Source: Escallonia rubra (Eukaryota > Streptophyta > Magnoliopsida > Escalloniales > Escalloniaceae). From it: 64,000 bases of DNA. Position numbers and translations under genes: made by a program. The notes under the pieces are model-generated. The model was given only the letters and a program-made list of their open reading frames with translations, did not search any database and was not told the DNA's origin. Within the stretch, counting starts at the first letter, position 1. The number at the start of each line of letters is the position of its first letter. Shown here in pieces: positions 46,191 to 57,540 of the stretch. Where the stretch lies: positions 1 to 64,000 of the forward strand of contig JAVXUO010001504.1 in NCBI GenBank assembly GCA_033065855.1, given 5' to 3'.

Positions 46191-48185
46191 TCGAAATATA
46201 CTTCTGCAATAATGTGGACTTGAATTGCGTTGTGCATTGTGCTCTAACATGTCAAAATTTTATAGAAAAGAATTGGAGTAAACTATGACAAGGGTCCTTC
46301 TTTTTTCATCTTTATTTCTGGTTTGTCTTTAACTTTTGAATTTGGTTAGATTCATAGTCAACAAAAGCTACCATGTTATAGTTGGTCCTTTCCCGTAAAA
46401 CAACTAAACTAAATCGGCAAACCAAAGAAGTTCTGAAGACTCCTGGTTCAGAAGGTAAATGCAACTCAATTTAGTCCGTTAGGTGAAGTTTGAGCAGGGC
46501 AAGACTATAAATTCAAACCTAAATTTGGAGTTCATGACTAGAGAAAGAAATCTTCGAAGATTGAACACAAAGAAAGACAGTTTCAAGTTAGGAATTTTAA
46601 TGGAAATAGATCTGAATTTTTCTCTCTCTAAAAATAAATTGTTCTCACTTATCTCTAAACCTTACCATCACTGAACGCCGATGGGGGGAGGGGGTGGCTT
46701 GTAGCCATATCTCCCCTCCCTCCCCTTTCTTTCTTTTCTCTTTGTCTTCGTTAGATTAGTTGTGTTTGTGGTGGCTTTGCGAGGTGTTTTCTTATGGTGG
46801 CCGGCGGCAGTGTGGGTGGTCGAGGGCAGCGACTCGGGATCAGCCCCTCACCTTCTTCAGATCCATGTGATCGGTGGTGGTTGACCTGATTCCGTCATAA
46901 TGTTTTCCGATCGATGACCTATTATCGATCTTTAGACCCTCTCGATCTATAAGAATCCGATCCAAGAAGTCTTGATCAGATCCGCGAGATGAAGAAAGGA
47001 GATTCAAATATGGGCTTAGTGATCTCTCGCCAGTGTTCGCTGGAATCTACGCCGGAAAAAATGCCGGCAGTAACCGGAAAATGTGCCGGCAGTCACCAGA
47101 AATTTTGCCGTTGACTGATCAAAATTAAAATCACAACGATCGTGATCCAATCCTGCTGCTCACTCTTCAATTTTCGCTTCCTACCGCTTCCTGCCTCTGT
47201 TGAGAGTAATTTAGTATTTGGGTTTTAAGGCAGTTGTCCAATAGTCAAGGTGCTTTTTAGAGGGGCAGCTTGGTGACTTAATTTTCTCCCCCTTTTGTTT
47301 AGATAGGCTTATTTAGAGAAGCTAGTGTTTGTGTCCTTGGGGAGGGAGGGGTGGGGGGTATAGGGTGTCGGGGGGATTTGGGGTTTATGGGGAGGGGGGA
47401 TGGGGGATGGGGAAGGACCTTGGGAGGGTTGGGGGGGGAGGGGGGGGGGTTTGAGGCTTGATGTAAATCTCTTATGGGTAAACAATTTTGTGGGAGGGGT
47501 GGAGTGCTTTGGACCTCCTTTACCATTAGTGTTTGTTAACTCTCCTTTCAGTAGCAGGGACTGATGGTGCTCGGAAGTGATCGTGTGCCAAGTGAAAGGT
47601 TGTGGATTTTGAAGTGAGGTGACTTATTGCTTGAGATGTGGTTCTTTTGGACGACAAGTTCACCATATGTTCATGCGGCCTTGCGGATTTACTTTGCAAT
47701 AGCCTTCCTTTGTTTCATGTTTGTAGTTGTATCTAGTTTCTTACTTTACTTTTGTAATAGTCACGGTGGTCGTGACTTTGTATGTTGGAAAATGCCAAAA
47801 GAGAAAAAACGGTTGATCAAACAATTTTGTTGTAACTTTTACTTTTTAATGTCACTATCTCATTTACCAAAAAAAAAAGTTAGGAAGTTTATAATTTTGA
47901 CCTTCCAAAACTTGCCTTTACTAAATTGACATAAAGGATCAATTAAAAACTTAAGCTTTTGTTGAGGACGAACCCGATCAAATTAAATGAACAAGGACAA
48001 CTAGGAATGAAAATATAAAGAAGAGGACCATTTTTGCAATTTATCCAAAATATTGTAACAAATATACAAGCATTTTAAGTTCTTGAACAAATACATGACT
48101 TCCATATAGCTTATTTGTCTAAGCAAAGTCTCAAAATTAATAATTGCCAAGAACTCTTCGAAGGGATCCCATCATATCAAATAAT
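46191..48185. other. Intergenic stretch with G-rich tract
   Basis: No intact gene. The segment 46680-47600 is GC-rich and may be a LINE or other retroelement leader, but I recognise no domain. At 47340-47452 the + strand has many G-runs (GGGGGG, GGGGAGGGGGG), a candidate for G-quadruplex formation; the opposite-strand proline-rich frame is compositional. Confidence 0.4.
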
Positions 48186-48277
48186 TTTTTTTTTTGGTTT
48201 TGGAAATAGAATTAATTTTATTAGTCATTCAATTTTTAAGGAGGAATGACATAACAACGGGGGTGCCTCCTCCATCC
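48186..48277 (-). mobile_element. LINE-1 copy II, 3-prime end with poly(A)
   Basis: Minus strand: FLFLGWRR or WMEEAPPLLCHSSLKIE ends the ORF2 RNase H tail (the W-x-E-x-P-P-x-x-L motif usual at plant L1 ends), followed by AATAAAATTAATTCTATTTC and an A-run (T run at 48186-48195 on the + strand). Upstream sequence continues beyond the inserted retroposon at 49129. Confidence 0.65.
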
Positions 48278-48289
48278 AAGGAACAAAAA

Positions 48290-49116
48290 CTTGGTGATAG
48301 GTGAAAACCCTTGCAAAAAATCTTCTCTCGCCTCTACTATAAAGCCTCTCCATCAGACCCAGCTTGCCGCCCCTTCCCCCTCCAGCTCCCATGGCTGTGA
48401 GAGTGGAAGGGGAGGCCTTCTCAGTGCTATTTCGCTTCCTCCATCTCCTTTTGCTCCTGTTTTTCACCTCTTTTGTTCATCCTTTCTGGGCATCCCATTT
48501 TTGCCTCCATCCGCCGCCACCCTCCTCCACCCGCCGATCTCCACCACCACTCACAGATCGGCTATCCTTCAGCCATAAAATTACTTCCTCCCATTCGCTA
48601 CCCTCAGATCTGACAGGTTTGTCTAGATCCGTCGTAGTCACCGGACCTCCGTTCCGGTTGGTTTGGGTTGAGCTTTCCAATGCGGGTCCGATTTGGTGGA
48701 CTTGTGGCTTGAAGATGGCGGATCTAATAGAGATGGATGATGTTGTTTCCCTTCAAGCTACGGTTCGTTCTGATCCGGCCTTGGGAACCGGCTCCATCTC
48801 CTTTGGTTCCGATGTTGACCGCGGCAATAATGTAAACTGCCACTTTATGCGGCCCATGGATTTGATGCCCAGCGGCATCTCCTCCACCCTGTTACCACTT
48901 GATCTGGATTTTCAAAATCTAATAGTGATAATATTTATCGTTACTGCTTTCCTCCAAGGCCACGTTGGCCAGCTCCAGGGTCAAGCATCTATTGTTGTTT
49001 GTACTCTTTTTCTAGTACTTTTTGTACACTGTTTCTAGAGCCAAACATTAGTTTTTGCTCTTTGGTTGTACTTCAATGTTTTTAATTAATACAATATCCG
49101 TTTGACCAAAAAAAAA
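48290..49116 (+). mobile_element. Poly(A)-tailed retroposon with 12-bp target duplication
   Basis: AAGGAACAAAAA occurs at 48278-48289 and again at 49117-49128, bounding 827 bases that end in an A-run after AATACAATATCCGTTTGACC. These are the marks of LINE-driven insertion of a + strand RNA. The unit has a 224-codon open frame (48364-49038) with no recognised domain, leucine-rich at both ends; it may derive from a LINE leader or a host transcript. It interrupts the minus-strand LINE-1 copy II between its RNase H domain and its last codons. Confidence 0.7.
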
Positions 49117-49128
49117 AAGGAACAAAAA

Positions 49129-49553
49129 TCATCAAGAAATCTTGCTTAACTGGCCTTCTCATGGGCTACTACGTTACAATCTTACCAAAAACCTAATATC
49201 ACATTTATTGGAAGAAAATGCATCTCTCTATACATCTTGGATAATGTTTCTAATAACAAACTTATCTTTTTCATTTTCGGAAAGTACAGTGATCACATTA
49301 GCGGAGTCTCCTTTCACCGGTATGTTTCAAAATTCAGTGTCATTTGCAAACTCTACAGCTTCATATGCTGCCATAGCTTCTGCATGATCTGCGCATTCAT
49401 TACTCCGCCACAGTTCTTGAACATACCAGCAAAGAACATCCCTGCATGGTCTCATATTTCCACGCTTACTCCCATGGATTTGTCTTCGATTCTTTAAAAA
49501 AGTAGCATCCGAAATTCACCTTGAAGATCCCTGAAGGTGGTCGTCTCCATTTG
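49129..49553 (-). mobile_element. LINE-1 copy II, RNase H domain (broken)
   Basis: The minus strand reads, across frames, PPSGIFKVNFG, a GMFFAGMFKNCGG segment, AEAMAAYEAVEFANDTEF, then PVKGDSANVITVLSE and NVVAHEKAS, matching the plant L1 RVT_3/RNase H-like domain (P-P-x-G-x-x-K-x-N-x-D-G...A-E-x-x-A...G-D-S...V-x-H). Stops and frameshifts are frequent. It is separated from its upstream part by the LTR element at 49559-53574 and from its tail by the retroposon. Confidence 0.75.
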
Positions 49554-49558
49554 ATGGG

Positions 49559-49940
49559 TGATATAGCTCAAATATAACTCCCAATAATTGGGGAATACCC
49601 GGCAATCCCAGTCAAACTGGGAGATCAATTATTATCTTATTAAGGATTGTGACGTGATCCTCGAGGATCCTAACGCGATCCTAGCACATCTGGCCCACGG
49701 CCTAGTCCTACTAGGACTCTTCTCCTACAGCTATATAAAGGGGTCTACCCCTCAAGGTATGGGGGGATTACACAATTCATGCTTTTTCAGAGTTACTATT
49801 TTGTAACTGCGCTCTGACTTAAGCATCAGAGAGTTCTCCGTCGGGAACCCCACCCAACGGTCAATCGTTTTCTGTCTTGCAGGTTATTGGTTCGGGCTAG
49901 GGTTTCGCAATGTACGCGGAGCATATTTTTAGCAGCAACA
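49559..49940 (+). repeat. 5-prime LTR (382 bp)
   Basis: Begins TGATATAGCTCAAATATAAC, ends TTTTTAGCAGCAACA. A TATA box with context AGCTATATAAAGGGG is at about 49729-49743, a likely RNA start about 30 bases further. Its partner at 53193-53574 has the same length with scattered substitutions. Confidence 0.92.
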
Positions 49941-52039
49941 GATTGGCGCCATCCGTGGGACCCGCGCAGCCTAGCCAATCGACCTTAAGAAAATTAAAAC
50001 GCTCGTTTTGCAAGCAACAGTGGCAACGCGTCAGAATCACCGCCACCGCCGAAGGTCTCAAAATTCAACCATCCAGGCACCAAAACGCTGTTCTGTCGCC
50101 ATGGGCAAAACCCTAAACTATAGCGGCACCACCGGTACCTACGTGGGCAGCCTCACGCCCGATCAACCATCACACTACGAGAGTCATCACCAATGGGATC
50201 GACGGTACTACCGTCGTCAAACAGTCTCACCGCAATCTGCCGTAGCGCCGACAACGTCAGATTGTCGTCGCAATCAAAGAAAGAAAAAAAAACTTCAGAA
50301 ACAGAACAAGCTGTTGCTGGCAACCAAGTCACCTCGATCAGCCTCCGCTAAGGTTCAGACAGGAGGCCCGCCGCCATCAGCCAGCATCAGTGGTTACCAA
50401 CAACCCTTGACGATCCACCAGGCAACGTCGCAGGACCACCACAGCCACCACAATTGGCCGTGCAACGACGCAAAGCTATTGGAGGCAACAACAAGCATCT
50501 CAACGAAAAAGAATAAAAAAAAAGAAGCAGAAGCAGTAACGGCGCCGTCGCCACTGCGACGACGAGAACCATCACCGCCGCCGCCGTAGGTGTCAGGCAG
50601 CCCATCACCGTCACCGCCACGTCAGGCTCTCTGGGAAAACACCGACGCCGCGCCATCGCCACGGCCTTGCTCCAGATCTATGCTATTGCGACGACTGGAA
50701 AAATACTGTCGACATCGCGCCGTGCAGCTACCGTGGAGGAACATCGGCCGATAGCCACCGCGGAGGAGCAACACCACCGCGACAGCCCTCCATCACCGCT
50801 GCAGCAATTCTCATGCTTTTGAGAAGGTTCAACATGGAAGGAAGAAACCACACCAACTCTCGATCTGCGCCACCACTACCACGGCAAAGGCACCGCCGCC
50901 GTCCTTCACCGTTACCCTACATTGGCGCCGCCGGCCACCTACCCATCCAGTTCATATCCAACCGCCGGCCACCCATGCTCCAGATCTGCGACCATACAAG
51001 CGCCACCGCCGCACAAGACGGCGCTGCCGTCGACTCACAGTGACTTACCGTCACCGTCGCCTCGCCACGGTGATGCCTCACTGCCGCGCCGTCGCAAAAT
51101 CCGACAGCCACCTGTTCGTTCAAAGGTCCAAGCCACAACGGCGCCATCCCATTCGCCGGAGTTGCGCCGAGTGCCGGCACCGTTCTGCCGCCTCCCTGAT
51201 TGCGGCCGGATCTGCCCACAAGCCAAGGCTCTTCGGTCTTCAGAGAAGAATGGAGCAAGACCAGCTCACCTGTGACACGCAGTGCAACGCACCCTGTCGG
51301 CTAACCGATAAAATCCTAATGGGGCCGCGGTGTCTGAACACCGCTTTTATTTCTGTGTTAAAAACATAGTTGCATTTTATATGCTTTATTGCTTCAAAAG
51401 CTGTTTTTCAGTCACATACTTTTATTTCTTGCAAGGGTTTAAACTACGCCTGCGAGCATTAACAGTGACGTATAAATCACTTCGTAAAGCAAGGAACAAA
51501 TTCATAGCACCCTGCGACTTGAAGTCACGTCTAGGGTTTCTACTGCAGCATCCTGCCGACTTGGCATTACCTATTGTCTCTTGATATTCGGTCACACAGT
51601 GACCTCGATCAGTAAATCAGAGCACTTCGCCAATAGCGTCGCTAATATGGATGGAACAACTGCAAGCTCAAGCTCATGCAACCAAGCAAACTGAATCTAG
51701 TTGCTTCTCAGTAAATCGATTAAATTCGACAACTTATCTACTGATCATCAGTGACATCTTGCTCAGACGGACTCCATGCCCTCTAGCTTTATATGCACGT
51801 CCAGTCAAGCAGGCAGATATGGTCTTCTATATTGCTCGTACAGGTCTTCTTGCGATCGGGCCCAACATATGGGCTTAAAAGCCGTCTTTATATATCCACG
51901 CCTTCACAAAGGCTGGGGGGCTTTATATTTTATGAGATCATACAGGCTTAATGCCTTATGTCTTATCAGACAGAAAGGTTCGCCACAGCAACCATATTAC
52001 GAGCTCCATGACCAGCGGCTTCTTATTTAGCACCGTGGC

Positions 52040-52550
52040 AACAAGGGCGAGAAACCCCCGAGGGCGCATACGACAAGAATTCTAAGTTCTGTCAAACTCC
52101 CAAGGGTGCTTACAACGAGGACTCTAAAGTTTCGTTAAACCCCCAAGGGCGCGTACAACGAGAACTCTAAGTTCCGTCAAACCCCCAAGGGCGCGTACAA
52201 CGAGGACTCTAAAGTTTCGTTAAACCCCCGAGGGCGCGTACGACGAGAACTCTAAGTTCCGTCAAACCCCCAAGGGCGCGTACAACGAGGACTCTAAAGT
52301 TTCGTTAAACCCCCAAGGGCGTGTACGATGAGAACTCTTAAATTCCGTCAAACCCTCGAGGGTAATTGCATGAGCTCCGGCTCCATCCGCCCCCGAGGGC
52401 GTGTATGACGAGAATTCTTAAATTCCGTCAAACCCTCGAGGGTAGTTGCATGAGCTCCGCGCTCCATCCGCCTCCGAGGGCGTGTATGACGAGAATTCTT
52501 AAATTCCGTCAAACCCTCGAGGGTAGTTGCATGAGCTCCGCGCTCCACCA
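52040..52550 (+). repeat. Tandem repeats inside the LTR element (42-43 bp, then 80-81 bp)
   Basis: AACCCCCAAGGGCGCGTAC plus CGAGAACTCTAAGTTCCGTC alternates with a variant ending GGACTCTAAAGTTTCGTT, in 42-43 base units from about 52048 to 52350. From 52360 a longer unit of 80-81 bases (GGTAGTTGCATGAGCTCCG ... GAATTCTTAAATTCCGTC) starts at 52360, 52440 and 52521. The longer unit keeps one reading frame open, giving repeated CMTRILKFRQTLEGSC peptides, but there is no other sign of a gene. Confidence 0.85.
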
Positions 52551-53192
52551 GCCCTCTAGGGCGGTCCCTCGAGGGACGAACACCCCCAAGGGTGATAGGA
52601 TAGAGCTCGAGTTTTATCAGAACGGTTTAGCTACAGTTCTAACCCGTGAAATGGCAAAGGACTATGGGACTTCATCCCCCCACCATTCTTTGTCAATTCA
52701 AAACCTAGCCAAGCGTGAGTGCAAGGCTTATTTGCTAGCTCTTATCTGATGATAAGAGTTCGCGACAAAGTAAAACGCAAGCATGATGTGGTCGGCTCAA
52801 GCTCAAGAACACACACTTGCTCAAAATGAACACCCTCCAAAGGAGAGGTGACCCCTCGAGGGGACATTCAAACACTTAGCACATGCAACAACTTGCATGC
52901 ACAGCTTTGTGTCCTCTCTCGAGAACCCATGATTCGTCTTTCTAAAGATGATTCTGAATAGCCTACTCAGGCGGCATTCTAAGACTTAGCTCTCGAGAGC
53001 TAGGGTTCTAGCGCCCTACTTGGGCAAAGTTCTAAGGCTTAAGCTCCCGCTTAGGTCGGAGCACATGGAAGAGAGAAATATTGTTACCCCTACAAGTGGA
53101 TGAGAATCACTTACAAATCTGACGCGTGTCTCGAGACACCAGGTATAAACTTTCTCAGCCAAACATTTTTAGCTAAGGAAGTAGGGGGCTTA

Positions 53193-53574
53193 TGATATAG
53201 CTCAAATATAACTCCCAATAATTGGGGAATACCCGGCAATCCCAGTCAAACTGGGAGATCAATTATTATCTTATTAAGGATTGTGACGTGATCCTCGAGA
53301 ATCCTAACGTGATCCTAACACATCTGGTCCACGGCCCAATCCTACTAGGAGTCTTCTCCTACAGCTATATAAAGGGGTCTACCTCTCCAGGTATGAAAAA
53401 ATTACACAATTCATGTGTTTTCAGAGTTACTATTCTGTAGCTGCGTTCTGACTTAAGCATCGGAGAGTTCTCCGCCGGGAACTCCATCCGGCGGTCACTC
53501 GTTTTCTGTCTTGCAGGTCATCGGTCCAGGCTCGGGTTCCGCAGTGTACGCGGAGCATGTTTTTAGCAGCAACA
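53193..53574 (+). repeat. 3-prime LTR (382 bp)
   Basis: Partner of 49559-49940. The differences between the LTRs, roughly one in 15 bases by eye, mean the insertion is not recent. Preceded by the purine tract at 53176-53190. Confidence 0.92.
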
Positions 53575-53579
53575 ATGGG

Positions 53580-54765
53580 GATCTTTGATGGCTATTCAGC
53601 GTGAGCATCTTGGGCTGTCCGAAAGTTCTCAAAAAAAATAGAAGGCCTCAGTGTAGATATGTAAGGCTGGTTTTTCAAAGCCATTGATCGAGGACTTTAT
53701 CGTTCTTGCTCTTCCACAAAGACCAATACAGCAAATGAAAATTTTCAGGTCCTTTGCATCCAGATGTTCGTCCATCTCCATCCACCACATGTGTATTGAC
53801 CCTCCAAAGTCCATCCTTTTTGACAATTCGTAGGTGTAAATCGAACCAAGGGCTCAAACCTATCGTGCTAAATGACCTTCCTTTAATATGCAATATCATA
53901 TGTTGTCTCCTTTTCTTTTCCTTAAACCCCAAAAAAATCTTTAGTGATAACTTGTCTTTTGCTCAGGTTGGAATTACTAGGCAACGTTCAAGGCACGCTC
54001 TCCACCAAAAGACTTTTACTTTAGCTGCGATATTGCAATGCCATAGGAAGTTCCATGAAGATTGAGTTGCAGCTTGTTCCTCCCTTCTCCACACTCGTTG
54101 AACAAGATCCGGTCCGTAATCAATCTGTATGCAATTTTAACAGAGAAACTACCCATTTGGTTCTGATGCCAAATTGGTCAATCCTCTTGTGTACAGCTTC
54201 CAAATCGTAGGTGTCTGATCAATAATCTTGCTTCATTTGGCCAAAAAATATTCATTAGCTCCCTAGCCTCCTCCATTGCTTCAGATCTGTATCAACTAAA
54301 GCGTCGACTACTTTTGAATTCTCATCTAGTACCTTTGAATTCTCATGATCTTCATCCAACAATCTCACTAGACTAAAATCGTTTTGTCATTTCCAACCCA
54401 CCAGCGTGAACCCCGCTCTATTACTTTTCTAGCTGCCAAGATGCTATGCCAAGTAAACGACGGCCTATTTCTAAGTTTTGCCCCGAAAAAGTCTTCCTCC
54501 GTAAATTTACGGAGGGAGACTTTTAACAGTGCTTTTCAAGGTCCTAAAATACTTTGTACTTGGGACCTTGAAAAGCACTGAATTTTTCCTGTTGGTGCAT
54601 AGCCTCCATGCTTGCTTAGCCAAGAGTGCTTATATTAAAAGTCCGCAAGTCCCTAAATCCCATTCCTCCTTTATCTTTTCTCATGCACAATTTACTCCAG
54701 AGCTTTTTCATTATAGCGAATAAATCTATCATTGCACCTTTAAATAGGTTGTCATAGGTAGACTT
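53580..54765 (-). mobile_element. LINE-1 copy II, RT thumb to zf-RVT (broken)
   Basis: The minus strand in several frames reads KLCMRKDKGGMGFRDLRTFN, then WPIWHQNQMGSFSVKIAYRL (zf-RVT), FNECGEG, and ENFHLLYWSLWKSKNDKVLD, the order of plant L1 ORF2 between the polymerase and RNase H parts. Together with 49129-49553 and 48186-48277 it forms one element interrupted twice. The upstream polymerase and endonuclease are not seen beyond about 54765. Confidence 0.75.
54532..54585. repeat. Perfect 18-bp inverted repeat
   Basis: CAGTGCTTTTCAAGGTCC and GGACCTTGAAAAGCACTG flank an 18-base spacer, so the strand can fold into an 18-bp hairpin. It lies inside the decayed LINE-1 copy II. A shorter palindrome (TCCGTAAATTTACGGA) is just upstream. 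Confidence 0.9.
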
Positions 54766-55597
54766 CTAAAACAACGTAGTTTGCATTAAATCATCGATGA
54801 CATTTTTTTCATTTCATACTCCTTGTTAATTTACTTGATAAAACAACTGCATCAGAGCCGTAAAGTGGAAATAGTAGAGATTACAGAGCTGGTGTCTTAC
54901 AGCAGGAAAGTAGACCATTCCAAATTCAAATTATAATGGTCTTTTACACTCACATTCACCCTCATTCTTACTCAGTAGATCATTCCTTTTGACTCATGGT
55001 TATGGTAGGAGTCTATTTATCTGTTTGCCATTCGCTCATACACAGCTCAGTCTTATGAAGTTTGGTCTATGAAGGCGTAAAGTTTATAGTAATAGCAGTT
55101 TCCTTTCCAGCTATATACTGTATTTTTCCTTGATATCAATGCATTTCTGTAAAAAATAAAAGCAAAGATGTTAAGTGAAATTCCTTGATATCAAGCCTTT
55201 TGGTGCGAGAATTTTTATTTTTTTTTACCATATATAAGATTAGGATCAAGACTATGATATCCGGCTCATTATGCAGATGACGGTAAACATTTGCGTCTAA
55301 GATAATTAACTTAACACTATTTATCACCCTAATATCAGGTCTTTTGTTTATCATTTCATCTTAGACGTACATTACCGGAAAAAAATGTTTCCTCAAGGAG
55401 ATGATATTCACTCTATGCACGCACTTCACTATGAAAGAAAAATTCATCGATTCCTCAAGGTTCAACGTTCAACGGACTATTAATTCTCTGTGTATTTGAT
55501 GTGTCGTATTTTACTCAAGTTCATTACCGTGTTTGTGTTTAAATTGGAGTCCTTGTTATAAACGACATAAAACACTCAACTGCCGCTAAAGATCTCA
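54766..55597. other. AT-rich intergenic region
   Basis: No gene, RNA or repeat recognised apart from short A- and T-runs. Confidence 0.5.
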
Positions 55598-56369
55598 AAT
55601 TATGTGTGATGCCAAGGAAAGTGGGTTCGTACTTACGTGGAGGTGCCACAAAGGCTGCAGTCCGTGTCAGCTTCCAAGTATGCAAAGTGAGAGACAGCAA
55701 GGGTAGAACAAAGGCAGAGACCAAGGGCTTCCCAGACAGAGCTTGAGGGTGGCAGTGCTGCGAGGGCGATAGCGCAGGATGAATATACGACGACAGTCAC
55801 AGTCCGATGCTTAGGTCCAAAGTCAGGGTCCTGTATGTTTCTCTCTTTAGGATTCTAGAGTGAGAAAGTGAAATATGTTCTGAAAATGTCCAACTGTTGT
55901 CACCCTCTCAAATGAATTCTCAAGACCTCTATTTATAGAGATTGAGATGATGATGTCATTAACCGACACGTGGCGCTCCCCGGGAGTGACACGTCACCGG
56001 GGGGTCCACGGGTGCCGGTGCTCCACGGACTGTCGGATCGCATATTCAACCGGCCTGCTCCTCACAGCGTCGCTCTGTCTGTCTGGAAAGACTGGCTCCC
56101 ACCGCATCGGTGTGGCCAGAGAACCCCCTTGATCTAGCCTCCAATCCAAGCCCTTGCAGAGTCCCACAGGCCTGGCAGCGGTGGGGAAGACCCGACGCCC
56201 AACTGCCAGGTGAACTAGGCGCGATGCCCTCCGAAGACCTGCTCCCGTCTCGGAGTGACCCGGGGGTCATAGTCCCTAGGGGTGCCGACGCAAGCCCCCA
56301 GTGCCGGAGCACGTAGGCCAGTCACGCAGGCACCCTGACGGAGATAGTGTCCCGGAGGAGTCGTCTATT

Positions 56370-57022
56370 CCGCAGGCCAAGGTAGCATCCCGGAGGAGCC
56401 GTCTACCCGGCCGGCCAAGGTAGCATCCCGGAGGAGCCGTCTACCTGGCAGAAGGGGAGTTGAAGAGCTCCCTGGCAGAGATAGTGTCCCGGAGGAGTCG
56501 CCTATCCCTGCGGGTGAGTCCTTATGCCGGAGCACTTGGAGCGAGTCAAGGTAGCATCCCGGAGGAGCCGTCTACCCGACTGGCCGAGGTAGCATCCCGG
56601 AGGAGCCGTCTACCTGGCGGAAGGGGAGTTGAAGAGCTCCCTGGCAGAGATAGTGTCCCGGAGGAGTCGCCTATCCCCGCGGGTGAGTCCTTATGCCGGA
56701 GCACTCGGAGCGAGTCAAGGTAGCATCCCGGAGGAGCCGTCTACCCGACTGGCCGAGGTAGCATCCCGGAGGAGCCGTCTACCTGGCGGAAGGGGAGTTG
56801 AAGAGCTCCCTGGCAGAGATAGTGTCCCGGAGGAGTCGCCTATCCCCGCGGGTGAGTCCTTGTGCCGGAGCACTCGGAGCATGTCAAGGTAGCATCCCGG
56901 AGGAGCCGTCTACCCGACTGGCCGAGGTAGCATCCCGGAGGAGCCGTCTACCTGGCGGAAGGGGAGTTGAAGAGCTCCCTGGCAGAGATAGTGTCCCGGA
57001 GGAGTCGCCTATCCCCGCGGAT
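56370..57022. repeat. 169-bp tandem repeat with 26-bp sub-repeats
   Basis: GAGTTGAAGAGCTCCCTGGC starts at 56457, 56626, 56795 and 56964, exactly 169 bases apart. Each unit contains two copies of GTAGCATCCCGGAGGAGCCG plus TCTACC and one GATAGTGTCCCGGAGGAGTC variant. The + strand frame is open within each unit and shifts from unit to unit (169 = 3x56+1). Confidence 0.92.
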
Positions 57023-57424
57023 GATGTACACTCCGGAGAGTGGGTTGAAGCATGTTCCATGACCAAGGCAAGGTGCGCATGGTGTGATGAATGAGTGTGG
57101 TGCCCGGGGGCATGATGATATGATTGTGGCGCATGGGCGCGATGAAGTGAGTAAGGTGCCAGGAGCACGTCTATGTCAATGGCGCGGCGCATGGGCGCGA
57201 CGGAGTGCGTGAGGTGCCGGGGGCATGTTTGTGTCAATGATGGCGTGGGCGCGACAAAGTGCTTATGGTGCCGGGGGCACGGTAGTGTGACAGAGAGCCT
57301 GGAGGCACGACTGTATCAGCGGCGCGGCGCACGGGCGCGGCGGAGTGTTGGAGTGTGACGCCCGGACGTCGGTGACGGGGGTCACGGAGACGACGTCCGG
57401 GCGACGGATGATGAGCGTCGTGGA

Positions 57425-57530
57425 GTTGTGTCTGGGCGACGGGGGTCGCAAAGTTGTGTCCGGGCGACGGGGTCGCGGAGTTGTGTCCGGGCGACGGGGG
57501 TCGCGGAGTTGTGTCCGGGCGACGGGAGGT
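57425..57530. repeat. ~29-bp tandem repeat
   Basis: GTTGTGTCCGGGCGACGGGG plus GTCGCGGA recurs about four times with small indels. It lies between GGTGCCGGGGGCAC-containing repeats (57060-57310) and the 47-bp array. Confidence 0.8.
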
Positions 57531-57540
57531 TGTTGCAGGA

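Larger units (their letters stand above)
49559..53574 (+). mobile_element. Non-autonomous LTR retrotransposon (4.0 kb)
   Basis: Two LTRs of exactly 382 bases (49559-49940 and 53193-53574), TGATATAGCTC...AGCAGCAACA, flanked by ATGGG at 49554-49558 and 53575-53579. The primer-binding region just inside the 5-prime LTR reads GATTGGCGCCATCCGTGGGA, a form typical of plant Ty3-type elements, and a purine tract GGAAGTAGGGGGCT precedes the 3-prime LTR. The interior has no gag, protease, RT or integrase that I can see; it holds a GC-rich stretch (50000-51300) with only compositional frames and a tandem repeat region. It depends on a partner for movement. It lies in LINE-1 copy II. Confidence 0.92.

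Noticed and set aside
48364-49038. 224-codon frame as an independent host gene
   Set aside because: It lies entirely within a poly(A)-tailed retroposon with target duplications and has no domain; described as part of that element.
50008-51369. Several frames of 75-193 codons in the LTR element, possible gag
   Set aside because: No CCHC knuckle, protease or RT motif; both strands open because of GC-rich composition.
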